DNA of 64,000 nucleotides from Kineobactrum sediminis (GCF_002868715.1 NZ_PKLZ01000011.1:1-64000); one strand, 5' to 3'. Counted from the stretch's first letter, positions 28,090 to 38,437 are shown. The notes: generated by a model not told the origin, from the letters alone. Numbers and translations: made by a program.

Positions 28090-29091
28090 TCAACCCGCTA
28101 CTGCTGCGATATTACGCAGTGCGATGGTGGTGCTGAAAACCCGTCGGAGATACCGGTCATTGAATGCTGTAAGAACTGTTTGCCCCAGCTGGTAACGCTT
28201 GCTATTGCGGTAACCGGCCACAGGCGACAGGCTCCTTACCAACAGGTGTAGCCGGGCCACTACGGCGGCCTCTAACTGGTCGGCATTGGGACGCCCTGAA
28301 TACAGCTCCGCAACGCCATCGCCGTTATGGTCAATACCAATCTCCAGCTGCAGGTGTTCGATTCCCTCCACGAGGCACTGGGTGTTCATACCGGAGGTCG
28401 AGAGTCGCTCGGCACACAGTGTGGGAATGCCGTCAGCGGCGCTAATTGAATAGCGCCTGACATAGAAAATCCTGGAGTGAAGTCGCCAGTAATCCACTCC
28501 CGTCCCGTTACCCAGCTGTTCGGCAGGAACCGTACCGGCCTGCCACCATCCAGCCACTGTCTCGGGTGCCAGGGTGCGCAAATACCAGTGACCAGTGGCG
28601 ACTGATGAGGTGTTCGCCTGATAGACACCATTTTTGATCGTGGCCTCGCCGGCCACGCGCCCTATCAACAGCAGATCGCTCCCGGGCTGCAAATTGCCGG
28701 CGGCTATGCAGTCAAGAACGGCGCCACCGACTGACACCGGCTGTGTGCCACTGGCATCATCGAGCAGGTCCAGGCCGGGCGTCTTTACCGCGGCACCCCC
28801 CGCTGTAAGGCTGCAGCCTGCAGCGGGTGCCGGTGGCAATTCACCCTCCCGCGCCACCTGGCTGCCGAAAAAGCCTGCCAGCATGAGTTCGCGCCGGAGA
28901 AGGTTCAGCGCAAAGCGGCCATTTTCATGCAGCCGCGCCATCTCATCAGTAACCAGATACTGCTGCCTGTTCTCGAGGTAGATCGCAACAATGGCCGAGG
29001 ACAACAGGAGGCCGAGCAGCATTGAAATCATCAGCTCCGGCAGTGACAGACCATACTGGTACCGTGTGACAGGATGCCAGTGACCAGTCAC
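28090..29091 (-). CDS. pilW: PilW-type minor pilin, copy 2
   Basis: 333-residue minor pilin. The prepilin region reads YGLSLPELMISMLLGLLL, with Gly(-1) and Glu(+5) but Pro at +4. The following stretch (ENRQQYLVTDEMARLHENGRFALNLLRRELMLAGFFG) is the PilW hallmark. The loop DHNGDGVAE, near 28299-28340, looks like an EF-hand calcium site. Start GTG 29091 overlaps the pilV stop by 4 bases (GTGA), a coupling pattern. Confidence 0.87.
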   Translation of the reverse strand: MTGHWHPVTRYQYGLSLPELMISMLLGLLLSSAIVAIYLENRQQYLVTDEMARLHENGRFALNLLRRELMLAGFFGSQVAREGELPPAPAAGCSLTAGGAAVKTPGLDLLDDASGTQPVSVGGAVLDCIAAGNLQPGSDLLLIGRVAGEATIKNGVYQANTSSVATGHWYLRTLAPETVAGWWQAGTVPAEQLGNGTGVDYWRLHSRIFYVRRYSISAADGIPTLCAERLSTSGMNTQCLVEGIEHLQLEIGIDHNGDGVAELYSGRPNADQLEAAVVARLHLLVRSLSPVAGYRNSKRYQLGQTVLTAFNDRYLRRVFSTTIALRNIAAVAG

Positions 29092-29696
29092 AGGGCAGTC
29101 CCACTGAAACCGGCAACCTGTGTAGTGAGTACCAACAGTCTGCGCAGCTCATCTTCGGGTCCATAAATACCAGCGCCCGCACCACAATCCGACTCGGCAC
29201 TGCTGGTCATTGGGTTCACCCCGCGCCATGCGAGTACTATTTTGACATCGCGCCCACTACTGCGGATACAGGCGCGAGGGTCAACCAACCCTCCTGCGCT
29301 GACTACCGCCGCATTGATTACCACGGTTTCCGCGGCCCCAAACAGCAGGGCCCGCCAGTCTGCCAGGTCATATGCCGCAAGCTCAGCCGGGGTGCAAAGC
29401 GCCGCAGTCTCGGTAGAGCCGGGGGCACTGGCACAGTCTTTAGCGCCGGCTATGGGAGCCGTTATGTCTTCCAGCAGATACTGGCTGAGTTGGCCGGGGT
29501 TACTGTGGATGCGCTCGACGATATCGCGCGCCAGGCTGGTCGCGATGGACCGTTGCAGGGCCTCATGGCTGTTCTTTTTTGCCGCCAGCTGGAGCCCTGC
29601 CATACCCAGCAAGCCCACGGCAAAGACCAGCGTGGCGATCAGCACTTCCACCAGACCGACGCCGGACTGATATTTTCGCGGCCACAGACAGGCCAT
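29088..29696 (-). CDS. pilV: PilV-type minor pilin, copy 2
   Basis: 202-residue minor pilin with SGVGLVEVLIATLVFAVGLLGMAGLQL (Gly-1, Glu+5), the PilV type, then the conserved SIATSLARDIVERIHSN helix. The C-terminal part has paired cysteines and the CGAGAGIYGPEDELRR segment. The ATG at 29696 overlaps the fimT stop by one base (TGATG). PilV is a component of the tip-priming minor pilin complex. Confidence 0.87.
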   Translation of the reverse strand: MACLWPRKYQSGVGLVEVLIATLVFAVGLLGMAGLQLAAKKNSHEALQRSIATSLARDIVERIHSNPGQLSQYLLEDITAPIAGAKDCASAPGSTETAALCTPAELAAYDLADWRALLFGAAETVVINAAVVSAGGLVDPRACIRSSGRDVKIVLAWRGVNPMTSSAESDCGAGAGIYGPEDELRRLLVLTTQVAGFSGTAL

Positions 29697-30265
29697 CAGA
29701 CTGCACCATCCTGTGGGCAGCGGCCCCAGCCACGGACCAATCGCGACCTGCCGACCACATTCATCACCAGGCTCCAGGAGGAGAGATCAGGACGCTGCCG
29801 GGAGCAGATCATGAGTGTGCGGTTACGTCCTGCTGAACCATCCGGCATAAAGGTTATCAGTTCTTCGGACCGGGTCGTTCCCGCGCGATTGGTCAATAGC
29901 AGATTACGGTGCATCGGCTCATAGGCCTGGAGCATTACGTCGTGCTGGTCTATAACCCGGTTCCGGGCACGATTACTGAAGACAATCCAGCCATCGGAGT
30001 AATCACCCGCACAGACTTGTTCGCCGGTGTCCGCATAGGCAGAGGGACACAAGCTCACCGGGATACCCTGCCTCACTGCTTCGCTGCGGGCCAGGTTAAG
30101 GGCAACCAGTAAACGACTTGCCTCGGCCCGCAGCTGCAACCGCTGTTGTACACCCTGAAAACCCGGCACCGCGACGGCGGCCATGATACCCACCATGGCG
30201 ACGACGATCATGAGTTCCACCAGGGTAAGCCCCCTGGCAGGCCTGTGCGCTGACATTCTGCTCAC
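29696..30265 (-). CDS. fimT: GspH/FimT-type pseudopilin, copy 2
   Basis: 189-residue FimT/FimU-type minor pilin with ARGLTLVELMIVVAMVGIMAA (Gly-1, Glu+5), LLVALNLARSEAVRQG and a GWIVF motif, all typical of the GspH family. The start is GTG 30265: a GGAGA site is 6 bases upstream, whereas the ATG three codons later lacks one. It is the first gene of the second minor pilin operon, next to ispH, which is the Pseudomonas arrangement. No convincing sigma-70 or sigma-54 promoter was found in the 132 bases between it and ispH. Confidence 0.86.
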   Translation of the reverse strand: MSRMSAHRPARGLTLVELMIVVAMVGIMAAVAVPGFQGVQQRLQLRAEASRLLVALNLARSEAVRQGIPVSLCPSAYADTGEQVCAGDYSDGWIVFSNRARNRVIDQHDVMLQAYEPMHRNLLLTNRAGTTRSEELITFMPDGSAGRNRTLMICSRQRPDLSSWSLVMNVVGRSRLVRGWGRCPQDGAV

Positions 30266-30363
30266 AACTCATCTCCCTGTTTGTTATCTCCAGCTTAATC
30301 AGCAATGGAGTGAACACCAGAGAACGGCGGGATATGACTAAAGGAGGACGGTATGGATCAGCT

Positions 30364-30386
30364 CCGGCGCCAGCCAGGCGCGCCGG
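30364..30386 (-). terminator. GC hairpin after ispH
   Basis: CCGGCGC (30364-30370) and GCGCCGG (30380-30386) pair around a 9-base loop, 11 bases beyond the ispH stop. There is no T run behind it on the minus strand, so termination is uncertain and read-through into the fimT-pilV-pilW-pilX-pilY1-pilE operon is possible. Confidence 0.35.
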
Positions 30387-30397
30387 GATGTAAAAAG

Positions 30398-31348
30398 CTA
30401 GAGATTTTCAGCGGGAATGCGCAACTCTCGCGGCAGGGAAAATGTGACATTCTCAGGGCGACCGACCAGTTCAACCGGCGCCTGTGCACCGAGCGCCTGC
30501 AAGCCTGCCACGACTTCGGCAACCAGCACCTCGGGCGCAGAAGCCCCCGCGGTCACGCCGATGTGACTCTTACCCTGCAGCCATGCCGGATCGATATCGG
30601 CCACGTTGTCTATCAGGTAGGCGACACTACCCATACGTTCCGCCAGTTCCCGCAGCCGATTCGAGTTGGAGCTGTTGGGCGATCCTACTACCAATACCAG
30701 GTCACACCGCCCGGCCAGTTCTTTAACCGCATCCTGGCGGTTCTGGGTGGCGTAGCAAATGTCATCCTTGCGCGGCCCCTGGATATTCGGGAACCGCCGT
30801 CGCAGGGCATCAATCACCTTTGCGGTATCGTCAACAGACAGCGTGGTCTGGGTAACATAGAACAGGTTATCCGGGTTGCGCACCACCAGGCTTTCCACCT
30901 GGCGCTCATCTTCCACCAGATAGATATCGCCACCGGCGGCACGATCGTACTGGCCCATGGTGCCCTCAACCTCGGGATGGCCGCGGTGCCCGATCAGCAC
31001 ACACTCGCTGCCGTCCTGGCTGTAGCGCGCCACCTCGATATGAACCTTGGTGACCAACGGGCAGGTGGCATCGAATACTTTCAGGCCGCGGCGCCCGGCT
31101 TCCACGCGCACCGCCTGGGAAACGCCGTGGGCACTGAAAATCACAATGCAGTCATCGGGCACTTCTTCCAGCTCGTCGACGAAAATCGCGCCCCGGGAAC
31201 GCAGGTCATCTACCACAAATTTGTTGTGTACGACTTCGTGGCGAACATAAATCGGCGCACCGAAAATATCCAGCGCCCGGTTGACGATATCGATCGCGCG
31301 GTCCACCCCCGCACAAAAACCGCGTGGGTTCGCCAGCTGGATATCCAT
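30398..31348 (-). CDS. ispH: 4-hydroxy-3-methylbut-2-enyl diphosphate reductase
   Basis: Last enzyme of the MEP isoprenoid pathway, giving IPP and DMAPP; iron-sulfur protein in the cytoplasm. The cluster ligands C12, C96 and C198 and the catalytic region around residue 126 (HPEVEGT) are all present in a full-length product of 316 aa. The start ATG 31348 overlaps the fkpB stop (TAATG). It belongs to the ileS-lspA-fkpB-ispH operon, a conserved gammaproteobacterial arrangement. Confidence 0.97.
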   Translation of the reverse strand: MDIQLANPRGFCAGVDRAIDIVNRALDIFGAPIYVRHEVVHNKFVVDDLRSRGAIFVDELEEVPDDCIVIFSAHGVSQAVRVEAGRRGLKVFDATCPLVTKVHIEVARYSQDGSECVLIGHRGHPEVEGTMGQYDRAAGGDIYLVEDERQVESLVVRNPDNLFYVTQTTLSVDDTAKVIDALRRRFPNIQGPRKDDICYATQNRQDAVKELAGRCDLVLVVGSPNSSNSNRLRELAERMGSVAYLIDNVADIDPAWLQGKSHIGVTAGASAPEVLVAEVVAGLQALGAQAPVELVGRPENVTFSLPRELRIPAENL

Positions 31349-31803
31349 TAATGCAACTCCGCCGGTTCTACCCGGTGTATCAGTACGTCAAACAGGATAT
31401 TACGGCCGGCCAGGGGGTGATTGAAATCGACGGTAACCTCGGCGTCATCAAAGGCCACAACCAGTCCCGGCAATTCGCCACCGGCGGCATCGGCAAACGC
31501 AAACATCACGCCAATTTCCAGTCCGGCGTCGTCATCAAAGTGCTGCCGCGACATCACCTGCACATTGTTGTCATTGGGCTGCCCGAATGCATCCTCCGGT
31601 GGCACTTTAAACAACTGCCGTTCGCCGGGCGCCATGCCTATCAGGCGCTGCTCAAAACCCGGCAAAAGACTACCGTCGCCCACCACAAAATCCACCGGCT
31701 CGGCGCCAAAATTGGTATCCACCTCAGATCCGTCTTCCAGGCTCACTGAAAAATTGAGAAACACCCGGGTACCTTCACCCACGGCTACAGCCAAAGTGTT
31801 CAT
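31348..31803 (-). CDS. fkpB: FKBP-type peptidyl-prolyl isomerase (SlpA/FkpB)
   Basis: SlyD-like FKBP of 151 residues, the E. coli FkpB (SlpA) type. The FKBP halves (N-terminal [19 protein letters not shown] and C-terminal [22 protein letters not shown]) flank an inserted IF chaperone domain at about residues 75-120. It lacks the histidine-rich metal tail of SlyD. It is cytoplasmic and its substrates are unknown. Placed between lspA and ispH as in E. coli and Pseudomonas. Confidence 0.93.
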   Translation of the reverse strand: MNTLAVAVGEGTRVFLNFSVSLEDGSEVDTNFGAEPVDFVVGDGSLLPGFEQRLIGMAPGERQLFKVPPEDAFGQPNDNNVQVMSRQHFDDDAGLEIGVMFAFADAAGGELPGLVVAFDDAEVTVDFNHPLAGRNILFDVLIHRVEPAELH

Positions 31804-31823
31804 ATCACAATACTCATACGCGC

Positions 31824-32312
31824 TTAATCACCATTTTTTACGGCCGCTATGTCGCGAGCCAGAAAACTGTCAACAATCATGCATAGTGCGCCCACGGTAA
31901 TCGCTGAATCCGCAATATTAAAGGCCGGGAAGTAATACCCGCCATAATGCACCGAAATGAAGTCGACGACATGACCCAGCATCACCCGGTCCCACAGGTT
32001 GCCGATTGCGCCGCCGAGAATCAAGGCCAGCGCCAGCGCCAGCAGCCACTGCCGGCGGCTCAGGCGAGACAGCCAGACCACCAGCACAATGCTCATCACC
32101 ACGGCCACGGTGCTAAAAAAATACCGCTGCCAACCACCGGCCTCACTGAGAAAACTGAAGGCCGCCCCGGTATTATACTGCAATGTGAGATTGAACCAGG
32201 CAGTCAGCACCAGCGGTTGCCCATATTGCAGATAACTCTCAGCCAGGGTCTTGGTCACCTGGTCCAGGCCGATAACGACCAGCGCCAGCAGGTACCACTG
32301 GCCGTGCCACAT
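31824..32312 (-). CDS. lspA: Lipoprotein signal peptidase (signal peptidase II)
   Basis: Membrane aspartic peptidase that removes signal peptides of diacylglyceryl prolipoproteins such as BamD above. It has four transmembrane helices in 162 residues. The catalytic aspartates sit in the conserved blocks GNLWDRV-x5-VVDFI and FNIADSAI, and the NTGAAFSFL block is intact. The longest frame starts at TTG 32324, inside ileS; ATG 32312, 4 bases after the ileS stop, seems more likely, although neither has a strong ribosome site. Co-transcribed with ileS. Confidence 0.93.
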   Translation of the reverse strand: MWHGQWYLLALVVIGLDQVTKTLAESYLQYGQPLVLTAWFNLTLQYNTGAAFSFLSEAGGWQRYFFSTVAVVMSIVLVVWLSRLSRRQWLLALALALILGGAIGNLWDRVMLGHVVDFISVHYGGYYFPAFNIADSAITVGALCMIVDSFLARDIAAVKNGD

Positions 32313-32316
32313 CAAC

Positions 32317-35121
32317 TTACGCAAAGTGCCGCTGCTCCCCTGCCCCGTCGATATTCTCTATGCAACGGCCGCACAGTGTCGGGTGTACGCTGTGTGTCCC
32401 CACATCCGGGCGACGGTGCCAGCAGCGCTCGCACTTGGCGTCGGTAGATACCAGCACCTGCAGGCGCAACCCGTCCAGCTCGGTGGCGGCGGCCTTTTCC
32501 GGCGCGGCGGCCAGGGGCTCAAGTTCAGCTCCCGAGCTGATCAGTACAAACCGCAGCTCGTCACCCAGGGCTTCCAGCAGCGCCCGCAATGGTTCGGAAA
32601 CATACAGGGTCACCACCGTATCCAGGGATCCGCGAACCGCACCCGCGGCACGCTGGACCTCGATTTCCCGGTTCACCGCCGCGCGTATCGCCATGACCTG
32701 CTGCCAGTAGTCGCGCCCCATGGGCTCATCGCCGCGGAGAGTATGCAATTCGCCATACCATTGGCATAAAAGCACGGACTCGGGGCGCTCACCGGGCAGG
32801 TTTTCCCAGATTTCATCCGCGGTAAAGCTCAGGATCGGCGCCACCCAGCGCACCAGTGCCTCCGCGATATGATACAGCGCGGTCTGCGCCGATCGACGGG
32901 CGGTGCTATCGGCCCGGGTTGTGTACTGACGATCCTTGATCACATCGAGATAAAAGCCCCCCAGGTCGTTACTGCAAAAGTTGTGCAGCTTCTGGTAGAT
33001 CAAGTGAAACTGGTAGTCGTCATAAGCGGCAGAGAGTTCCTCCTGCAGGCACGCGGCGCGGTCAATTGCCCAGCGATCCAGCGACAACAGCTCCGAAAAA
33101 GCCAGCGCATCCGTGGCTGGATTGAAACCGGTCAGGTTGGACAACAAAAAGCGTGCGGTATTGCGTATCCGACGGTAGGAGTCCGCCGTGCGCTTGAACA
33201 CTTCATCGGAGACGGTGAGCTCGCCACGATAATCGGTAGCAGCGACCCACAGGCGCAGAATATCCGCACCGAGGTCATTCATCACACTGTGCGGGGCAAT
33301 CACGTTACCCAGCGATTTGGACATCTTGCGACCCTGGGCGTCAACCGTGAACCCGTGTGTAAGCACCTGGCGATAAGGGGCTTCACCGTAGGCGCCGATA
33401 CCCGTTAGCAGCGAGGACTGGAACCAGCCACGGTGTTGGTCGGAACCCTCCAGGTATAAATCCGCGGGTGACCGCAAGCCCTCGCGCCGGCGCAGGACGC
33501 AGGCGTGGGTAACACCGGAATCAAACCACACATCCAGGGTGTCGGTCACTTTCTCGTAGGCCACGGCCTCGTCGCCCAGCAGTTCCTCCACACCGAGATC
33601 AAACCAGGCGTCGATACCACGACTCTCAATTCGTTGGGCTATGGCTTCAATCAGTTCGCCGGTCTGCGGATGCAATTCACCGGTTTCCCGGTGAATGAAG
33701 AGGGTGATTGGCGTACCCCAGGTACGCTGGCGGGAAATACACCAGTCCGGGCGCTGCGCCAACATGGATTCGATACGCGACTTGCCCCACTCCGGCACCC
33801 ACTCCACCTGCTCTGCCGCCGCCAGTGCCTGTTGCAGCAAGCCCTGCTGCTGCATGCTGATAAACCACTGTGGCGTGGCGCGAAAGATAATCGGCGTTTT
33901 ATGCCGCCAGCAGTGCGGATAGGAGTGATCGTAACCCTCGGTGTGCAGCAGTGTTCCACGCTCTCGCAGTAATTCCAGCATGCCGGCATCAATCTTGTGT
34001 ACATGCTGGCCTGCAAAGAGCTCGGTGTCCGGCAAATAGACACCATTGCCGCCCACCGGGTTATATACCTCGAGGCCGTACTCCTGCCCAACAATGTAGT
34101 CATCCTGGCCGTGGGCCGGAGCAGTGTGTACCGCGCCCGTTCCGGCCTCAGTGGTCACATGTTCGCCCAGCACCACCGGCACCTGCCGCTGCAGGTAGCA
34201 ATGCTGCAGCAGCTGGCCCTCCAGAGCACGCCCCTTGCAGCGGCCCAGGATCTCCAGCGCCGGCAGGCCGTATCGTGTCACCACCGAGGCCGCCAGCTCC
34301 TCAGCCACGACCAGGGCGCGCCCTTCCCCGGCCAGCAACACATACTCCAGCTCGGGATGCAGGGACACCGCCATGTTGGCAGGCAGGGTCCAGGGTGTTG
34401 TGGTCCAGATGGCCACTGCAATTTCACCGGCATAGTCACTGCCGCAGGCCGCGTTAACCGCAGCCGGGTCCAGCACCGGAAAGGCGACATCAATGGCGGT
34501 AGACCGTTTGTCCTGATACTCCACCTCGGCCTCGGCCAGGGCGGAGCCACAGTCCAGACACCAGTGCACGGGCTTGAAGCCCTTGTGCAGGTGGCCATTG
34601 TCGATGATACGGCCGAGGGTGCGCACGATATCGGCTTCAAACTGGAAATCCATGGTCAGGTAGGGATTGTGCCAGTCACCCAGGACACCCATGCGGATAA
34701 AATCCTCACGTTGCCGATCAACCTGGGTAGCGGCGTAATCACGGCACTTTTGCCGAAAATCCGCTGCCGATACCTTGACGCCGGGTTTACCGACTTTCTT
34801 CTCCACGTTGAGCTCAATCGGCAGGCCATGGCAATCCCAACCGGGCACGTAGGGCGCGTCAAACCCGGCAAGGGTTTTTGACTTGACGATAATATCCTTG
34901 AGGATCTTGTTAACGGCATGGCCCAGGTGCAGATCACCATTGGCGTAGGGCGGACCATCGTGCAGGATAAACAGTGGCCGTCCGGCACTGGCGGCGCGGA
35001 TTTTCCGGTACAACCCCGCCTCCTGCCACTGCAGTAAACGCTGGGGCTCCCGCTGGGCCAGGCTGGCCTTCATCGGAAAAGCCGTTTGCGGCAGGTTCAG
35101 TGTGCTCTTGTAATCACTCAT
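32317..35121 (-). CDS. ileS: Isoleucyl-tRNA synthetase
   Basis: Class I aminoacyl-tRNA synthetase (934 aa) that charges tRNA-Ile and edits valine. The HIGH signature is HLGH at residues 65-68, KMSKS is present at about residue 604, and the CP1 editing domain lies between. The C-terminal zinc finger (CERCW and CGRC) is the form found in bacterial IleRS1 and needed for full activity. It is located between ribF and lspA as in E. coli. Confidence 0.98.
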   Translation of the reverse strand: MSDYKSTLNLPQTAFPMKASLAQREPQRLLQWQEAGLYRKIRAASAGRPLFILHDGPPYANGDLHLGHAVNKILKDIIVKSKTLAGFDAPYVPGWDCHGLPIELNVEKKVGKPGVKVSAADFRQKCRDYAATQVDRQREDFIRMGVLGDWHNPYLTMDFQFEADIVRTLGRIIDNGHLHKGFKPVHWCLDCGSALAEAEVEYQDKRSTAIDVAFPVLDPAAVNAACGSDYAGEIAVAIWTTTPWTLPANMAVSLHPELEYVLLAGEGRALVVAEELAASVVTRYGLPALEILGRCKGRALEGQLLQHCYLQRQVPVVLGEHVTTEAGTGAVHTAPAHGQDDYIVGQEYGLEVYNPVGGNGVYLPDTELFAGQHVHKIDAGMLELLRERGTLLHTEGYDHSYPHCWRHKTPIIFRATPQWFISMQQQGLLQQALAAAEQVEWVPEWGKSRIESMLAQRPDWCISRQRTWGTPITLFIHRETGELHPQTGELIEAIAQRIESRGIDAWFDLGVEELLGDEAVAYEKVTDTLDVWFDSGVTHACVLRRREGLRSPADLYLEGSDQHRGWFQSSLLTGIGAYGEAPYRQVLTHGFTVDAQGRKMSKSLGNVIAPHSVMNDLGADILRLWVAATDYRGELTVSDEVFKRTADSYRRIRNTARFLLSNLTGFNPATDALAFSELLSLDRWAIDRAACLQEELSAAYDDYQFHLIYQKLHNFCSNDLGGFYLDVIKDRQYTTRADSTARRSAQTALYHIAEALVRWVAPILSFTADEIWENLPGERPESVLLCQWYGELHTLRGDEPMGRDYWQQVMAIRAAVNREIEVQRAAGAVRGSLDTVVTLYVSEPLRALLEALGDELRFVLISSGAELEPLAAAPEKAAATELDGLRLQVLVSTDAKCERCWHRRPDVGTHSVHPTLCGRCIENIDGAGEQRHFA

Positions 35122-35148
35122 GCAGTTGTCAATCCAGTTCCTGTTCGT

Positions 35149-36096
35149 TCAGCGGCCGGCGAAGTCGTGCTCGGCAAACCATTGGCGGGCGTGGTCTGTA
35201 TCCCGGGCAATCTGTTGCCGCAAGATATCAATGGATGGAAATTTCTCTTCTTCCCGCAGCTTGTGCAGGAAAGTCACTTCGATATGTTTGCCGTATAACT
35301 GCGGTTCACCGTCAAGCACATGTACTTCAAGGTTGGCACGAATACTGTCGTTAACCGTTGGCCGGGTACCGACGTTGGCAACCGCCGGCGCACCATCCAG
35401 GCCCGCGCCCCGTACCCGCACCGCATACACCCCCGACAGCGGCGAACGCAGTCGGTGCAGCTCCAGGTTGGCGGTTGGGAACCCCAGCTTGGCCCCAAGC
35501 TGGCGCCCGTAGACCACTTTGCCACTCATACTGTAAGGACGACTCAACAGCCGTTCTGCCAGGGGGAAATCGGCCTCTGCCAGGGCCTTGCGGATCCGGG
35601 TGCTGCTGACACGTTCCTGACCAAGTTCCAGGGTGTCGGTGGCCCCCGCTTCATAGCCATAGCGCTTGCCCTGCTGCTGGATAAACTCCACATCGCCCTG
35701 GCGATCATTGCCGAAGCGGAAATCGTCACCCAGAACAACGTAGCGCACTCCCAGGGCATCGACAAAGATCTCGTCGATGAACGCCTGTGCACTCATGCTG
35801 CGCAGGCGTTCGTTGAAGGTCACGCGTAGCACACGGTCGACACCCAGCTGCTGCAGCGCCAGGGCTTTCTCCCTGAAACTCATGATCCGTGCCGGCGCGG
35901 TGAGTGGCGTCAGGTATTCCCGCGGCAGCGGCTCAAATACAATCACCATGGACGGCAGGGCCAGCTCCGCGGCCTTTTCCTGCAGCTGGCGGATGACCGC
36001 CTGATGGCCAAGATGCACCCCATCAAAAGCGCCAATCGTAACCACGCAATTACGGTGTCTTGGCCGCAGATTGTGCAGGCCTCGAATCAGCTCCAT
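35149..36096 (-). CDS. ribF: Bifunctional riboflavin kinase / FAD synthetase
   Basis: Makes FMN and then FAD. The N-terminal adenylyltransferase domain (residues 1-180) has GAFDGVHLGHQAVI and the SSTRIRKAL motif. The C-terminal riboflavin kinase domain (about 185-310) has GRQLGAKLGFPTANLEL and the GVYAVRV stretch. Length is 315 aa, normal for the family. It is 27 bases upstream of ileS and begins at ATG 36096. Confidence 0.97.
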   Translation of the reverse strand: MELIRGLHNLRPRHRNCVVTIGAFDGVHLGHQAVIRQLQEKAAELALPSMVIVFEPLPREYLTPLTAPARIMSFREKALALQQLGVDRVLRVTFNERLRSMSAQAFIDEIFVDALGVRYVVLGDDFRFGNDRQGDVEFIQQQGKRYGYEAGATDTLELGQERVSSTRIRKALAEADFPLAERLLSRPYSMSGKVVYGRQLGAKLGFPTANLELHRLRSPLSGVYAVRVRGAGLDGAPAVANVGTRPTVNDSIRANLEVHVLDGEPQLYGKHIEVTFLHKLREEEKFPSIDILRQQIARDTDHARQWFAEHDFAGR

Positions 36097-36201
36097 GGAG
36101 TCGGGATCACCCTCTCAGATCAAACACAGGAGTATATCGAAAACCCACCCCCGAGCCTATGCCGTGTGGGCAATTGCTGCGATCGGGTCCGTGCATGGGT
36201 T

Positions 36202-37797
36202 TTACCGCAGGGGGGCGCGAAGGTGGTGCAAACGGGTTCCCAGCAGGGCGTGCAGGCCGAGGTAGGTGCCCGCACCCGCGGTGCAGGTCAGTGCCAGCTG
36301 CCACACCCGCTGTGGCAGGCTCCAGGCCAGCCAGACCTCGGTGCCGGGGCTAAACCAGTACACGGTGATCGCCATACCCGTGGCGGCCACCAACAATCGC
36401 ACACTGTAACGGGACCAGCCGGGCTGGAACACAAACACCTGTTCCCGCATCAGCCCCCGTAGCAACAAGCCGGCATTGAGATAGGCCGCAACACTGGTAG
36501 CCAGCGCCAGGCCGACATGCCCGAGCTCAAAAAAATACATCAGCGGCAGTACGAATACCAAATTCAGCACCATGTTCGCGACCATGGCGATAATACCGAT
36601 CTTCACCGGGGTCGCCGTATCCTGGCGGGCATAAAAACCCGGCGCGAGCACCTTGATCAGCATGAAGCCGCCAAGCCCGAGACTGTAGGCCTGCAAGCTG
36701 ATTGCCGCCATGCCCACATCCCGGGGCATAAATTCACCGTACTGGAACAGGGTAACCAGAATAGGCTCCGCGAGCAGCAGCAGCGCCAGTGCGGCCGGTA
36801 CGGCGATTAACAGGATTGAGCGCACTGACCAGTCCAGGGTCAGGCTGAACTGGTCCATACGCGCCCCGGCGCGATTGGCAGACAAACTGGGCAGGATCAC
36901 TGTGGCGATCGCCACGCCAAATACGCCCAGGGGCAATTCCATCAGCCGGTCGGAATAATACAACCAGGAGACACTGCCGGTGGGGAGGAATGACGCCAGC
37001 ACGGTGTCCAGCAGCAGGTTGATCTGGCTGACCGATACCCCAAACAGTGCCGGTACCATCAATTTGAGAATACGTCGTACGCCGGGATCTCGAGTATCCC
37101 AGCGCGGCCGGGGCACGAGTTCCAGGCGGTACAGAAAGGGAATCTGGAACAACAGCTGGACTACACCCGCCAGTGCCACCCCCCACGCCAGGGCAAATAC
37201 CGGCTCTTCAAACCAGGGTGAGGCCACCAGGGCTGCGCCAATAAGGGACAGGTTGAGGAATACCGGCGTCAGCGCCGGTACTGCGAAGCGTCCATAACTG
37301 TTGAGGATTGCCCCACACAAGCCGGTCATGGAAATCAGCAGCAGATAGGGAAACGTAATGCGGATCATCTGTACGGTAAGTTCGTACTTGTAGGGGTCAC
37401 CGACAAACCCCGGCGCGAACAGCGCAGTCACCAGTGGTGCGGCAAGGATGGTCAGGGATGTCACCAGTAGCAGGGTACCGCCCAGCACTCCCGCCACCCG
37501 GTCTATGAGCGCGCGCACTGCAGCCACACTACCCTCTTCCTTGTAATCTGCCAGTACCGGCACAAACGCCTGGGCAAAAGCGCCTTCGGCAAACAACCGG
37601 CGCAGGAAATTGGGGATTTTGAAAGCCACGAAAAAGGCATCGGCATTGGCGGTAGCGCCCACCACCGCGGCTATGACCACATCCCGGAGCAAACCCAGCA
37701 CCCGTGACAGCATGGTCATGGTGCCCACCAGCAGGCTGGACCGAAGCAGGCCCGGCGCCGCTGGTGCCGGTGTATCAGGAAGCGACGTATTGGTCAC
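36202..37797 (-). CDS. murJ: Lipid II flippase MurJ
   Basis: Inner-membrane MOP-family exporter that flips the peptidoglycan precursor lipid II to the periplasm. It has fourteen predicted transmembrane helices in 531 residues. The N-terminal hallmark VLGLLRDVVIAAVVGA-x-ANADAFFVAFKIPNFLRRLFAEGAF is fully conserved. The start GTG 37797 has no clear ribosome site, so the first 20 residues are uncertain. Located upstream of ribF as in Pseudomonas. Confidence 0.96.
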   Translation of the reverse strand: MTNTSLPDTPAPAAPGLLRSSLLVGTMTMLSRVLGLLRDVVIAAVVGATANADAFFVAFKIPNFLRRLFAEGAFAQAFVPVLADYKEEGSVAAVRALIDRVAGVLGGTLLLVTSLTILAAPLVTALFAPGFVGDPYKYELTVQMIRITFPYLLLISMTGLCGAILNSYGRFAVPALTPVFLNLSLIGAALVASPWFEEPVFALAWGVALAGVVQLLFQIPFLYRLELVPRPRWDTRDPGVRRILKLMVPALFGVSVSQINLLLDTVLASFLPTGSVSWLYYSDRLMELPLGVFGVAIATVILPSLSANRAGARMDQFSLTLDWSVRSILLIAVPAALALLLLAEPILVTLFQYGEFMPRDVGMAAISLQAYSLGLGGFMLIKVLAPGFYARQDTATPVKIGIIAMVANMVLNLVFVLPLMYFFELGHVGLALATSVAAYLNAGLLLRGLMREQVFVFQPGWSRYSVRLLVAATGMAITVYWFSPGTEVWLAWSLPQRVWQLALTCTAGAGTYLGLHALLGTRLHHLRAPLR

Positions 37798-37813
37798 GCC
37801 GACGGGTGACCGA

Positions 37814-38437
37814 TCATGTCGCGCACCAGCGCTGGCGCAGGTTGTCGCCGTGGATTTGCAGCCATTGCAGGGCGATCAGGGTGTGTGCATTGGGGATCCG
37901 GTTCTCCGCCAGCAATGCCAGTGCCTCGGTGCGTGGAATACGATGTACCAGGATATCCTCATGCTCTGCCTCGGCACCGTGCACACCACCCACACCCGCT
38001 GTCTTTACCCGGCCACAAAACAGGCGTACATGTTCGGAACAGGCGCCGGCGCTGGGGTAATAGCTGGCAATGGGCAGCAGCTCGGTCAATTCACAGGCCG
38101 CTTCCTCTGCGGCTTCCCGGTGCGCTACCGTCTCATCGCTCTCCCCGATCTCAACCACACCAGCGATCAGTTCCAGCATCCAGGGACTGCCGGCGGCGCG
38201 CAGGGCACCGGGGCGAAACTGCTCAATCAGGATCAGGCTGTCGGTTTCGGGTTCGTAGGGCAAAACGCCAACCGCATCGCCACGCTCAAACACCTCGCGA
38301 ACCACGGGTATGCTCCAGCCGCCGGCGAACAGGCGATGCTGCACGGTAAGCCGCCGCACGCTGAAATGCCCTTCAAAGGCGGCCTCATCGGCCAGTACGC
38401 GCACATCATCGGTGCTGAATTTGAGCTCGAAAGTCAT
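37814..38437 (-). CDS. nudF: ADP-ribose pyrophosphatase (NudF type)
   Basis: Nudix hydrolase of the NudF/TrgB type, 207 aa, which cleaves ADP-ribose to AMP and ribose 5-phosphate. The Nudix box is at about residues 92-114 (G-x5-E-x7-REAAEEAAC). The usual Gly two residues after the EE pair is Ala here, while the metal-binding glutamates are kept. The C-terminal IALQWLQIH matches the E. coli enzyme. ATG 38437 overlaps the pyrB stop (ATGA), so it is probably translated with pyrB. Confidence 0.9.
   Translation of the reverse strand: MTFELKFSTDDVRVLADEAAFEGHFSVRRLTVQHRLFAGGWSIPVVREVFERGDAVGVLPYEPETDSLILIEQFRPGALRAAGSPWMLELIAGVVEIGESDETVAHREAAEEAACELTELLPIASYYPSAGACSEHVRLFCGRVKTAGVGGVHGAEAEHEDILVHRIPRTEALALLAENRIPNAHTLIALQWLQIHGDNLRQRWCAT

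Noticed and set aside
24298-30265. Second pilus cluster as a decayed pseudogene copy
   Set aside because: All six frames are intact, overlaps are tidy and prepilin cleavage residues are retained, so the genes look functional despite the altered PilY1 MIDAS.
30353-31351. 332-codon + strand frame opposite ispH, preceded by a perfect AAAGGAGG ribosome site
   Set aside because: It is entirely antisense to the well-conserved ispH gene, its product has no recognisable domain and a His/Gln/Arg-rich shadow composition. The ribosome site is probably chance.
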